64,000 bases of DNA from Ornithodoros turicata (Eukaryota > Arthropoda > Arachnida > Ixodida > Argasidae), in the NCBI RefSeq assembly GCF_037126465.1, contig NC_088204.1, positions 78,429,807 through 78,493,806 on the forward strand, written 5' to 3'. The translations under genes were made by a program, and so were the position numbers. The notes below the pieces were generated by a model. That model was not told the origin of the DNA and did not search any database. It worked only from the letters and a program-made list of their open reading frames with translations. Of the stretch, positions 13,801 to 27,800 are shown piece after piece. How positions within the stretch are numbered: position 1 is the stretch's first letter; each line of letters opens with the position of its first letter.

Positions 13801-15862
13801 CAGACTCTGCGAATGCTGAAGAGGAGTTGTCCGAGAAGATGTTTATTGTAGCGAGCGCCAGAAATTTGAGGGTTGCTGCTGATGACAATAGAGAGTTCTA
13901 ACGCGTCGTACGCTACCACCTTTGCGTATGAGTAAGGGAGTAAGGGATAGCGTGTTGGTTCTGCACAATGCGCGAAGCTCTCTTTATGTATTGCACTTGC
14001 GTGGAACTATCAACGCTATTCCTTACGTACGCAAAGCCCACAGCGTACGATGCACTACAGCTCCCTAATGACGCTGACGTTGTGTATGGCACCACACAGG
14101 TTAACTTAACCACAGTTACTTTCGCAATTACTTTCACCACAGGTGGTAACTAGTTCCAGTGACAAGTTACTTGTAACTCGTAACTCAACAACATCGCGCT
14201 TCTACGTAAGACCCTCACCGCTGCTTGTGCCCAAAGTATGGTCCACTTGGGGTCTGGCCAGTGTGCTCTTCATGTTGCCCACAGAGCCCAATAGCCACGG
14301 GTAGGTGTCAACACGTCGGCTCGTCGCAAATGTACACAGGCTTTCTTCGAAGTCACAGTCGTAGCGTCCACCTGCTGCGGCTAAAAGTGAGAAACCCATC
14401 AGCATTTCTTTATTTCGTGCTAATTGGCAAGTTACATAGAAACATAACTGTCGTCCGTACATTTACAAACAATTACAGTTTAGTCACAGTGATCACTGTA
14501 TGTTCTGAAGGTGATAATCACGGCAAAAGAAAGAACATCATCATCAACATGAAGTTTTTGTTGCAGAAAAGAAAGAGCTGGAAGTGCTTGAATGCTTGAA
14601 TAAATCTTGTCACAGCCTAGTGGCTGTTCAGCGAACTAAACTTGCGGCTCATCCGCACACACTCAACTGTACAGCACTCAGCGGCTAAATCGTCACGACA
14701 AGTTCTAGCCGGTCGTTTCGTCTGACAAAGTACCGGACGAAGCACGGAACGTACCAGAGAGGTACATTGCACGCGAATCTCTTGTGGAAAGCTTCTCGAA
14801 GGCCAGCTCGCACATGGACACGAGCAACAAACAGGTCTACGACGAGGGGAGTTGTACCTCAAGTTTTTGGTAGCATCGTGAAAACACGTACTCGGCAATA
14901 TTTTATGGAAACGTTTTTTTTTTTTTTGATTGCGTGTTAGCGCCACGAAGCAACTGTGGCTATGAGCGGCGTACAGATGTGGACAGACGGAGAGAGGACA
15001 GCAGGAAGGAGTGGGGGACAGGGGGATTAGTATGCGTCCTGGGCCGACTTCAGGGGGAACTGTGCCGACATTCGTCTGGAAAGTCTTCGGAAAACCCAGG
15101 GAAAACCTCAGACAGCACAGCCGGCGGTAGGATTCGAACCCACCACCTTCCAGTCTACAGCACGACCTTGGTTACCACCAACGAGCGGACGCCTTAGCCC
15201 ACTCGGCCATGCCGCTGGTTTATGGAAACGTACCTTGCACTTTTCTTTCAGGACAACTGGTTAAAGCGATGTCGTCCAAAGCGAAGAAAGGTTTGCGCAA
15301 CGGGTCCTTGCTATAATGAAACTGGACCTAGAAAGCCACGAAGGAACAGTACAGCGTCAACATATGAAGACATTCGTATACGGACGTCTATAAAACGCCG
15401 ATCATTTCGAGGATCTCGTAGTGGTCACCCACATAGAACTTACCGCAAAATCAGAACGGGATACAAAGGACACCTGGGCTGGTATCCAGTCGTCGTGCAT
15501 GAGATGCGTCCCCGAAGTTGACCAGACCGTTACGTAGCCGCTGGCGTTCCTGTAGCTTGCTGAACGGGTTGCAAGAGCAACAAGGCATGGTATTAGTTGC
15601 GCAAAGATATTCGCGACGTTCACGAAAATAATGGCACATTCAGAACAACAGTGTAGGTTGAAGAATGCGCGAGGTACCAAAAAAGCCAGGATGTAGATAG
15701 AATGTTTGTAAAAAAAAAAAAGAAAGGAAAGCAGACACCTTAAAAAATGTTGTCCCTCATCTTATGTACTGGTTATTAACGGAAAAACGACTACGAGATT
15801 CACAACAATGGGTGGTGAAAACTGCATCTTGTTTCTTAGTTATCATGAGCATCATCATCATC

Positions 15863-15893
<31 letters not shown>

Positions 15894-18800
15894 AGAAACA
15901 AGATGGCCGGCGTTTCCTCCACCCGATGTTGAGGGACTCGTAGCCCTTTTCCATTAATGACCTGTGCATTAAGACAGGTGACAACTTGTCTGTGAAGAAC
16001 AAAAGTGTCTGTTCTCTTTTTTTCTCTCTCTGTCTCTGGTTTCATTCTTGTTTTCTTTCTTTCTAGCCTGATTTCTTTTTCATGTTCTTGTTCCGTATCC
16101 TCGTAGCATGCGATGTGTTTCTTTGGTGCCCTTTCTGTCACATTCTCAATCAAAATTTCTTATCGAAGGGGCTCATTATCTCATTCCCCACATCACCACC
16201 AGCAGTGTGGTAGAGTATCGCCCCCTGGCGATGAAACTCCCAATTCGTCATCTCATAATAAAGCTGTCGTTATTATTGAGGCAAGGTTGGCTGTTTTGGG
16301 TTTCAGAGCTTTGTCTTGTTTCACTATTCGTAAATCGTCAGTAAAGTTACATTCCGGTATATACAGTGATAACGATACAGTCAACTTCCGATTCATAAAT
16401 GGAGGGTTGATGTATATTTCCTAACTAAGCATTTCATGTTTTCCTTTGTGCAAACTATAATAGATAAATACAATATTAATAGTATAAGAATGGAATACGT
16501 ACTCCGTATTTTATTTGTAAACCTTACTTATTATTATTATTACCTTTTCTTCATTGCGGTAATGTCGCGGCGCGATTACCCGTTCAGCCATGCCTGTATT
16601 ATGTGTTGAAAGCAGTGATGGCCGCTAACTACTTCTACAGTAGTTTAACTATAACTACTAACTACTTCGTGATGGAGTAGTTTAACTAGTAGTTCAACTA
16701 CTTTTCAGGGGAGTAGTTAAAACTACTTCTTTAACTACTCCAATGTAGTTTAACTACACCTATAACTACTTAACGTTGTCCATCAACACCAATTCCTTGT
16801 AGTGTTCTTGGACTCCTAAATATAAATCACAAGCAATGATAAACTTTGGCTCAAGCCACTGCTACGACCGTGAAATACAAAGCTTGCGGCTGGATTCTTT
16901 CTGTGCTTCCGCGATAAACTGAATTGCATAATTATTTCACAGCAAATGAGGCTTCACTGGACAACGGTGTTGCGGATTTAAGTCCGGGGATTTGATTTAA
17001 ATCCATCAAAGGGCTCGTGGATTTGATTTGGGATTTGGTTTACGGGGAAAATATGACGACGATTTGGATTTGGATTGAATCACATTTTTGACAGATGATT
17101 TGGATTTGGATTGAATCACAATTTTGGCAAATGATTTGGATTTGGATTGAATCACGTTTTTTTTTTTTTCGACGGAATTGGATGTGTATTTGGTCAAGCT
17201 TCTGAAGGGAAATGGTTGGATTTTGACTGTTACGAAATTTGACGTTGACGGGCGGGCAGATGTCAGTCGTATCTGAGGCCGTCTCTGTAATTATGTTTTT
17301 ACAAGAGATTTGACTGAATTGCATTTCACATATGTTTACACATGATGCAATGCAACTCTTAATGAGGAGAAGGTCTAAAAAGTGTTTGGATTTGAGATGG
17401 CTTGCCTTGCATCCCGCCATCTCGGTTCCCAATGTCCCGCTAAAAGTTGTGTTTCGTTTAAAAAGAAATGCCACGATTTTTTTGATTGCGTGAAGCAGTC
17501 TACGGATACTGTTTGTAGACTGCTTCAAGTTTAAGAGGTGGTTTGTCTGTCAGACAGACCACCTCTAAGGCATGTAGCCATCTTCCCTTCCGAGCACTAA
17601 GGGTACGTCATGCAATACTCTCACATATAATCACATGGGCAGTTCGATGTCTAATTCACAACGGTATCACAGCTTTCTATAATTTCTCAGAAATGGAACG
17701 CATTGGAGAAAGCGCACCACTGGTCCACTGAGCTCAAACAATGTACGTTCGAGAAAAGGACTACCATACACGTATTTTGCCTGTTTTATTGGCTCTGAAC
17801 TTCGACTGATGTCGCGTTCTGGTGTCCCAGAGATTGCTAAAATAAGTCCCGAAATGTCCACGTGAGAACCAGTCGTATGAGGTCATTGTGTCCAGGAACA
17901 GGAATGTGAATGTTGGTTGCCCTTTTTCATAGAGGCTTGCTTATGGTCAACTCGGTGCCACCGCAGAACTCTTACCTCAAAAACGAACGACGAAATCCTC
18001 TATTTAAGCGAGTGTACAGTAAAGGATGATGTTGTTTCCCCTCTCTGCTATTGGATGTCCGCAGTGGCCCGCTACCCGCTGCTTTCGGAAGTAGCGAAAC
18101 ATGTATTTGCAGTACCTGCAAGTTCTGGAGCAGTCGTAAGAGTGCTCTCTGCAGCCAGCCTGATCAAGACCGCGAAAAGGAACAGGCTGCACCAAGCTAC
18201 ATTGGAGCAGCTGGTCTTTCTAAACAAGAACTTGAGAGAATAAGACTGCTTACGCGTGTTGGGCGGATGCACTACTGAGTTTGTTATAACACAACTGCGG
18301 TGTGCAGCACGCAGCCGTCACATTTAACACAACATAATTCCCGGCAGTTGGCTTTATCTTATGTGCCGAGTAAGCGTATTTGACAAATATGTTACTCCGA
18401 TATCCACGTGAAAATAAATAAAATGTCAGTGTCAACCTTCGCATCGCTATGTTGGCTGTTCATACTCTTCGCTGCAGGTGAGATTTATATGTGTTTATAC
18501 CATGTCACGGGTATTATCCAGTGAATGCATTCAGTAACTGTACCTTGTAGACATGGTCAGCTGCATGCTACAGTTATTTCGGGAACTTTAGCCCCCGGAT
18601 TCGTTGACGGATTTGATGAATCCTGATTTAAAACCGGATTTGATTTAGCACACCAAAAACAAATCCGAATTTAAAATGACATTTGTCGCCTCAAGTTTAA
18701 ATCCACACCTGATTTGGATTTGATTTGCGGTGTTCCGAAAAACATGGATTTGATTTAAATCCGATTTGACTCGTTAAATCCGCAACACTGCTGGACAAGC

Positions 18801-21800
18801 ATTAAAAGTGAAGATTTAGTACACATGCACGACACCGTTCTCATCAAACAAGTAGCTCAAGGTAAAAGTCGGAAGCACAATCGTGCCGTAAAGCTTGCGG
18901 CCAAATCGGAAGTAGTTCGCGCCTTCAGTAACCTAACTACTGTAGTTAACTACTTAAAATAGTAGTTTAACTAGTAGTTGCCACTACATTTCTGCAAGTA
19001 GTTGATAACTACTTTTTAACTACAGTCTGGTAGTTTAACTAGTAGTTTAACTACATGTAGTTAACTACTGGCCATCACTGGTTGAAAGCTTAATTTGTTT
19101 CTTCTTTTCTATCCTTGCCGCCCCTAGCGAGGGTGCCAAAGACGCCATCTTTGACTTGGTGCTTTCTTCCGACTTCTGTGCGAGTGGTTGTTACCTGGAG
19201 ACTGTGGAGCGATGACTACGTTGAGCATACTGTCAGGTGAAAAGGACCCGCTGTGTATGTAGTAGAAGAAAGAGAGACACTGAAGTGATACGGAACCACG
19301 CTGCAGTGGGGAAAGGAGGAAGACGTCTTTGGAATAATATTGGGTCTGCAGGACAAAGCCACCTGCACCGAAGAAAGAAAGAAGAAAAAGAAAAAAGAAA
19401 TTAACAGAAGGTTCTACTGCTCATACCGAGGAACGGAAAGTGTGAATACGGTTATGAAAGATACGAAAGTCACAGTCGAACATGTCACAGGAACATGTCG
19501 AACGTCAGGTGCACAGCAGCGCATTAAAACATGAGAGCACATAATCCTTTCCTATACCTGCTACGTCCTCACTTCATTTTTTCGAAACACTCTTTAATTT
19601 AGTACAGCTGCGGCTGTGACCTTCCTGGACCGTTTAATCGAGGGTTTAAAGGGACACTAATGACTTAATGACACTAATTACATTAATGGCCTTCAGAATC
19701 CCGCCCAATTTATGCCCTTACAAACCACGCGACTGAAACTGTTTTCTCCAGAAATATTCTTTTTATTTTTTTTCACAATTTAGGCATGGAAGTATCATGA
19801 CGTCATGATGCGCAATGATATGCAATCTGCCACGCGCCTGGCAACATTTCTCCTCACCACAGCTGCTTGTAGTCTTTCAACGTGGGGCAGTGATAGGAGA
19901 CCGGGTGTTGCGCGGCATCTTGCTAGGGCCACGGACGCCAGAGCTCTCGTTGACGTCACTAGTTGACGTCAAGGGTGAGGTCACAGACGCCGGAGCTCTC
20001 CCTGGCGTCACCTATATATACTACTGGAGATTCCGAATATACGAAGTTTTTCGGGTTGTTTGGAAAATTTGTGGCAGCGCCGTAATGTTTTATTGGCGGC
20101 ATTTTGATTTTGCAGCAACGTTGATTTATGTTAGGAAGTAAAATAAATAAATAAAATTATATAGTAGTTTAGTTGCACTTTAAGGCAAGGTGTCGATGTG
20201 ATTTCGGAAAGTATAGTTTTGCCTCAGGTCTTATATACCCCGTCTGCACTGCCACACACAATCACTACCCGTGCTCCTCATTCCTGAACGACGTACCCAT
20301 GCAGGCGCGGACCTAGGGGGTGGGGTTCAGGGGCCCGGACCGCCCTCAATTCCGGACCTGAACATAGGGTTCAGTGGACCAATCCCAGCATGCACGTGAC
20401 ACTTGTCCACAAAATCCTAGATCCGCCCCTGTACCCATGTCGTCCGCACTTGACATTCAGGATCGAGGTTTTCGTCTGACGTCAACCGGCAAGGGTGAGG
20501 AAGACAGGAAGTGCCTGCACAAAATCCTCCTTCACCTTCTTGTATGCAATCACGTTCACGAACGGAGGACGAATGTCCGCTATGTTAGTGTACACTCTTA
20601 AAAATGAACTTCACCTCATAGCACGCTCCTAGCCAACCACTATCTCGAATGATATCGTTATCTGCCCGGATTTGTTAAAAACGGGAGGCGTACGCCTTTT
20701 TGTGACACTTATGCGGTTCATAATTGTCACAAAAAAGGCGTACGCCTCCCGTTTTCAACGAACCAGGGCAGATAACGATATCATTTGTAATTATGGTTGG
20801 TTAGCAGCGTGCTATGAGGTGAAGTTCATTTTTAAGAGTGTAGGTCGCGGAGGCACACTTTGTCCGTGCGGAAGGGTTATCATGATCGCAGCCTGATCAC
20901 GATTGGCCGCGATGTGGGTCCCGTGTTAGCGCGATCGGGGACGGGTCAGGGCGTCGGGGTAGATAGGAAGGTATGCATGATAAGCGAGTGAAACGGGGAC
21001 AGGAAAACACGACACGGAAGACGCACTCCCTTGCAACTGGCGTTTTAATAGACCTCTCCCTGTTTGTAAACCAATGACGTCATAGTTTTCGACAGCGCCA
21101 CCAATTTGGTAGAGTCGAACTACGCTGGAAGGTACAGGCGAACAATGTCGCGCCCGAAAGCCACGACGAGAGTACGATGGTCCCTGAATGGGACGCGACC
21201 TTCGGTCCTACTTTTCTTTCAATAGGAGGCAGAGAACAAATACCCGTTCGTAGAACCCAGCCCTCCCCTTCCGATCTGTTTCGGTTTTGAGTCTGTCTAC
21301 CAACGTCATGATGACGTTTCTCTGGTAGAGGTCTATTCCAACGCCCACTTATACAGACCGCGCGCATCTTGTACTTTCAAAGAGGACTGGTGATCTTCCG
21401 GTGAATATTACGAGAAAAAAAAAAGAACCCCCCCCAAAAAAAACATCAACTCTGAACATCAACAGCTAGGCGTGTTATCCACACTAGAAAGGGCGACGTT
21501 GTCTGCCCCTATCGGTCGATCTCGCAGCGAAGATGCCCGGAGTTGATGGTTCTTTTCCGTAGTTCTTGTGTATACACCGTTTTCGAGCTAGCCTTGCGCC
21601 CCCCCCCCCCCCCCCCCCGCGCTTTCGCACCCAGCACATTCCAGCGAGGAGGAAAGCGATACCACGGAGGAAGCGTACGTCCTGTGTGTTTTCCTTCTCT
21701 CTGGCATGTGCGGTAAACAGCCTTCAACGTGCTTTCCCAGCTAGACAGCACTGCGGTTCAAATATGGCGACGTCCACGGGAAAACGGTGTATATTCAGCG

Positions 21801-24800
21801 GAAGATCGCTTGTGCCGCGATGGTACGGTACTGTTCGGTTCTCCAATGACGACGCGAGGACGCTATCCACGCTATGGTAGTTCATCGTTCCTCCGCAGCG
21901 CGCCGACACCGTTCCTTTTCAGTGATAGCAATGGACCCGCTGCTGATACATTGTTGTTCAACAACGCGTCCTTCCTGATCGTATCTTTTGATTTATGCTT
22001 CTTCTGTCTCGTGTTGTCCTGTCTCCGTTGCACTCGCTTATCACGCGTGGTAACGAGAAAACAAGCCGGGTCTATTTTGAGATCGGTAGGTGTTCACGAT
22101 AACGGTTCCGAAAACATACGCCAATCGCCTTATCCATCTGAAGCGGCTTTCATCACGTAGCTGATCTTTGATTGGACATCTTCCTTTACGGCGTCGTTTC
22201 CGATCCGAGTTCTTCCGATCAACCACAAGCAGCACAATGTACTGAAAGTCGGGTGCAATAGGGGTAGACAGTATGTGTCTCATCAATGTTCTTTAGCTTC
22301 GCATGTTCAAGGCCTTCCACCAACCCGTCCACTCCTATTGCACTCGACTTTCAGTGCATTGTGCTGCTTGGGACTACAGCTCTCGCAGAAAAATTATCAA
22401 CAACTCAACGTTGAGATAGAGGGCATGTCCTACCTCTATGCGTGCCAGTAGTGTGATACGGCGTGTGATAGTAGTGTGATAGTAGTACGGTGTCGTTTCC
22501 GATCCGAGTTCTTCCGATCAACCACAAGCAGCACAATGTACTGAAAGTCGGGTGCAATAGGGGTAGACGGTATATGTCTCATCAATGTTCTTTAGCTTCG
22601 CAAGTCCGTTCAAGGCCTTCCACCTACCCGTCCACTCCTATTGCACTCGACATTCAGTGCATTGTGCTGCTTGGGACTACAGCTCTCGCAGAAAAATTAT
22701 CAACAACTCAACGTTGAGATAGAGGGCATGTCCTACCTCTATGCGTGCCAGTAGTGTGATACGGCGTGTGATAGTAGTGTGATAGTAGTACGGTGTCGTT
22801 TCCGATCCGAGTTCTTCCGATCAACCACAAGCAGCACAATGTACTGAAAGTCGGGTGCAATAGGGGTAGACGGTATATGTCTCATCAATGTTCTTTAGCT
22901 TCGCAAGTCCGTTCAAGGCCTTCCACCTACCCGTCCACTCCTATTGCACTCGACATTCAGTGCATTGTGCTGCTTGGGACTACAGCTCTCGCAGAAAAAT
23001 TATCAACAACTCAACGTTGAGATAGAGGGCATGTCCTACCTCTATGCGTGCCAGTAGTGTGATACGGCGTGTGATAGTAGTGTGATAGTAGTACGGTGTC
23101 GTTTCCGATCCGAGTTCTTCCGATCAACCACAAGCAGCACAATGTACTGAAAGTCGGGTGCAATAGGGGTAGACGGTATATGTCTCATCAATGTTCTTTA
23201 GCTTCGCAAGTCCGTTCAAGGCCTTCCACCTACCCGTCCACTCCTATTGCACTCGACATTCAGTGCATTGTGCTGCTTGGGACTACAGCTCTCGCAGAAA
23301 AATTATCAACAACTCAACGTTGAGATAGAGGGCATGTCCTACCTCTATGCGTGCCAGTAGTGTGATACGGCGTGTGATAGTAGTGTGATAGTAGTACGGT
23401 GTCGTTTCCGATCCGAGTTCTTCCGATCAACCACAAGCAGCACAATGTACTGAAAGTCGGGTGCAATAGGGGTAGACGGTATATGTCTCATCAATGTTCT
23501 TTAGCTTCGCAAGTCCGTTCAAGGCCTTCCACCTACCCGTCCACTCCTATTGCACTCGACATTCAGTGCATTGTGCTGCTTGGGACTACAGCTCTCGCAG
23601 AAAAATTATCAACAACTCAACGTTGAGATAGAGGGCATGTCCTACCTCTATGCGTGCCAGTAGTGTGATACGGCGTGTGATAGTAGTGTGATAGTAGTAC
23701 GGTGTCGTTTCCGATCCGAGTTCTTCCGATCAACCACAAGCAGCACAATGTACTGAAAGTCGGGTGCAATAGGGGTAGACGGTATATGTCTCATCAATGT
23801 TCTTTAGCTTCGCAAGTCCGTTCAAGGCCTTCCACCTACCCGTCCACTCCTATTGCACTCGACATTCAGTGCATTGTGCTGCTTGGGACTACAGCTCTCG
23901 CAGAAAAATTATCAACAACTCAACGTTGAGATAGAGGGCATGTCCTACCTCTATGCGTGCCAGTAGTGTGATACGGCGTGTGATAGTAGTGTGATAGTAG
24001 TACGGTGTCGTTTCCGATCCGAGTTCTTCCGATCAACCACAAGCAGCACAATGTACTGAAAGTCGGGTGCAATAGGGGTAGACGGTATATGTCTCATCAA
24101 TGTTCTTTAGCTTCGCAAGTCCGTTCAAGGCCTTCCACCTACCCGTCCACTCCTATTGCACTCGACATTCAGTGCATTGTGCTGCTTGGGACTACAGCTC
24201 TCGCAGAAAAATTATCGACAACTCAACGTTGAGATAGAGGGCATGTCCTACCTCTATGCGTGCCAGTAGTGTGATCGCTCTGGCCGTACACGTTGTTGCG
24301 GATACCATTGATGAGGCGAAAACCAAACTGCTTGAATCCACAGGTGTTTCCATAGTCGAAAGTGCACTGTAGTGTGGAAGGAACTGGGAAGAACGACAGT
24401 ATTGGCGTCGAATTAACTCAACATAGATTCATTATTTGTCTTTTGTTTTTTACTTGTCTCGTTTTCATTGGTGATTCTTAATGGTTCAATATTTGACTTC
24501 GGTAATAGGTATTGTTAAAGTGCTAACTATCATGTCAGGGTGGGCGGATTTAGACGTGATAACATTTTAGGCAATTTGGAAAACACAATACGTTCAATAA
24601 AAATCATTTCAATAATCAGTTAAAATAAAATCAGGTAGCGTGCGCCGCGCCTTGGAATCGCGAAAGAAGCGGCTGACGAAAGATATACATTATTTATTGA
24701 TTGATTTCATATGTGGAATGGAGACAAGAAACAGCTAATTGCAACTCCACTGCAGTTCTCTGGAAACGCAGCTTTGAAGCAAAGAAGGCAGACACCATTA

Positions 24801-27800
24801 TTATATCTGAAGCTCATCAGGAACAGGTGTTGTTTACCTCTATTTTGATATTTTGAGTGTTGCTTCATTTTCCTTCTAGGTGGCGACAGTAAAGCAACCC
24901 TTTCTGCTTTCTTTTCGTGTTAAAAAAAAGTTCATAGAACGGCACGCGATCTGTGCAGCGTCATCACGTAATGTAGAGTTTAATGACGTGCCTATGACGT
25001 CACTGCAGGAATGACTTGCTCCAGGTGGCGCGCGCGCCCACAGACCGACCGACAGACCGACAGACAAACTTCATTTAGGACACTGCAATCCTGCGTCGTC
25101 ACAGTTCAAGACGCACCTTGTGGATCCAATCGATTGATGACGGTGATGTCGTCGATGGCGATTATTGTGCCCTCTGCCTGTCTCGAAGTTGTGGCTCGAA
25201 GTGAAATCTGGAATGAAAGGGGGAAAGCACACTATCGATATGTTCAACCAATCAGAACGGGATGGTGGATTCTTCTTTTTCTCCCTATATTTGAATCGCC
25301 AGAAGACAAACGTATAAAACGTTGTATATATATATACTTCTTTGGTCGTATACTTACGTTCGACACAGGTTACTTTCATAGCTAAATGAATACTACGAAT
25401 AAGCTCCCTTTCAGCACCTCAGATGCCGTCCTTACAGGTTGGACAGGACTGTAGAAGTCCCTAGGACAGGCTCGGTTGCTGGTAAGCGATGTCGCGCTGA
25501 ACACTGGGAGGTGGTGGGTTCGAATCCCAACACCGACTGTGATTTCCGAGGGGTTTCCCCGAGTTTTCCGAAGACTTTCCAGACGAATGTCGGCACAGTT
25601 CCCCCTGAAGTCGGCCCAGGACGCATACTAACCCCTCCCCCATCCCACAATCCTTGCTGTCTTCTCTCCATGTGTCCACATATGTACGCCGCTCGTAGCC
25701 ACAGTTGCTTCGCGGCGCTAACACGTAATAAGAAACAATAAAAATTCACGCAAAATTCGAAAAGGAACTCCTGAGCACTGAGGAAAGGAGCCCTTAGGCG
25801 ACAGGTGACACCCAAAATTTTGGTTTATTTTTCGCTGCGGAGTGATCTGCAACAAATCAAAGGAGCTCCGCGAAAGAACGAATCAGAACGAATTAGAAAA
25901 TCCTCCGCTCGTGAAAAGAGCGCATCGCAGAACGAGGGAACGTCGTGACGTAACATGGTCCCCGGCACGTGACTCGTGACGTAGGCACAGCTCAAGCTTC
26001 TATGTGAGCGGCGCGTGAGTTGAGGAGACAGAAACGCAGAAAAAAAGGCTCGGGACCATTTTGCACGACACGCCGTGAGGTTCGTGTCGGCCGGCGGCGG
26101 CTGTTGTTGTAAATTCGATTCCGCAGCTATAATACACAGCAGAGCGGAAATATTTTGCATGGCGACTGAACACCGTTGTCATTCTTCCCGTCCTGGTACC
26201 GACGCGGACTTCAGCCGCAAGAACCGCTCCGCGTCTGAGGGCGGCGGGAGTGATGTGGTGGCCCGTGGACGACGTTGAAGACGTGCCTCCGCTGGCGCGC
26301 GCCACTGCGCCTGCCAGCCAGTTCTACCGGCACCGTCCTAGCGTGGGGTCACGACCATCTGCCCACTGGGACACACACTTCCGCGCATCTTTCACCCTTA
26401 AAGTGTTCTTCAATGAACCCTTCCGTACAGCTCTCTTGGAGTACGGTCGCGCGGCCGCGGAGCAGTATTGCTTGCAGTACTGCTCCTGGAATGATTTTTC
26501 CTAACCTGGAAGAATTTTGAAGCGTGCCCTCTCGACTCTTTCTATTGGTATATTTCTTGGCGTCTCGTTCATAGCTACAGCTGCTTCGCGGTGCGAGCTC
26601 AATCGGCTTTCATGGACTCGTGTACCTTATTTTATTACATTTACCTTCAATGCTGTTGGTCCCTAGTGGGACCGTTCCAGGGAAGGTCACAACCCGGCCA
26701 TGATCATAGTTGGCACGTTCTGAACTTTACCCGAGGTTTTATCTTGACCATCTCAGCCGTTAGTGCCTCGCACAATAATAACCACTATTATACCACCATC
26801 TTCGGCTTCCTTGTCTTCCTTCCTCTCCGCCCATCCTTCGTTATCCTCTTCCCACGCCGGGCCCCAGTCCCGTCACAACAGTAAAAAAACAAAACAGATA
26901 TGACAAGGCAGAATATCTCATTCAAAGGACTACACTGCGCAGCAACCTTAGCATTGTGTTAGTACTCAGTAGTACTGAACAGTACTCAAACCTTGAAGGT
27001 CCCACTCCCATTGCTATAGTATATCCAGTACGAATATTTAAATAAGTCTACCCTCGCATCATAAGGTCTTACAGCCTGTGGTGTTCTGGCAAGGGTGGCG
27101 GTGGGGGTGGGGGTGGGGGGAAGAGAAATATAAACTTGTGAGGGTCACCTCAGCTCTCGTCTGGGTGAGTTTTAGTTGAATATCTGGCAACCGTGTTCAC
27201 CAGTTTGTACTTTGAGGAAAGAAACTAAGGAGATGCCCTAAGCGCCTCTCCCAATGCAAGCGGGCGTGCTGACCGACGCATGGCATTGTGGTTAGTTGCT
27301 CGCACACGTGACCCATACACGTAACGGCAACACGCCATCAAACATGGCGTCCTCCGTGCCCGTGGCGTATCTTACCTGAATACGGAGATGGGCAATGGCC
27401 GAATAACTTGCTTTCCGCTTTCATAACCCCTTAATTCGAGCTAGAAGCTATCATACTCGTTAAAACACAAAATAGTTAATCTCAGTGTAGAAGCAATGGT
27501 TCGCCGAATTTCTAGAAGACGTACTTACGTCATCGTGACATTGCCTCGCTTGTCTTCTGTTCTGCTAAACTTTCGCTACGATTTATTACGCGGCAAATGT
27601 TGAAATACCCCATACCTTTCAAAGTTGTTTGCAAACGGGTTCCTTAATTGTAGGTCAGAGATTTGCTGAAGATGAGGTTTGCTAAACTTCGAAGCCTCCG
27701 CGCAGACCGCCACAACCGAAATAAGTAGGGATCACGTGACCGGTCAACTAGATGGGCGTAGCATTGCCAGGAGCGACCGCCAGAGGAGTTCCACGGCCCT

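Larger units (their letters stand above)
16613..19080. mobile_element. hAT-superfamily element with 8-bp target duplication, containing a second hAT element
   Basis: The element starts CAGTGATGGC and ends GGCCATCACTG. It is flanked on both sides by GTTGAAAG (16605-16612 and 19081-19088), an exact 8-bp duplication diagnostic of hAT insertion. The subterminal regions are packed with GTAGTTTAACTAC palindromes. Most of its 2468-bp length is a later insertion at 16965-18790, so the element itself is a roughly 640-bp non-autonomous copy. A related copy is at 62114-63175. Confidence 0.88.

Noticed and set aside
17006..17197. Repetitive protein rich in QSKSKS
   Set aside because: It is a translation of the hAT subterminal repeat GATTTGGATTTGGATTGAAT.
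18422..18479. Short frame with a signal-peptide look (MSVSTFASLCWLFILFAA) ending at a consensus donor
   Set aside because: It lies inside the inner hAT element, after the transposase relic, so it is most likely transposon sequence rather than a host exon.
22490..24232. Six identical 75-codon frames
   Set aside because: They are the same frame repeated in the 303-bp array, translated from a foldback MITE, and not a gene family.
22191..24275. CRISPR-like array
   Set aside because: Units are 303 bp with no short repeat-spacer structure, and the genome is eukaryotic.
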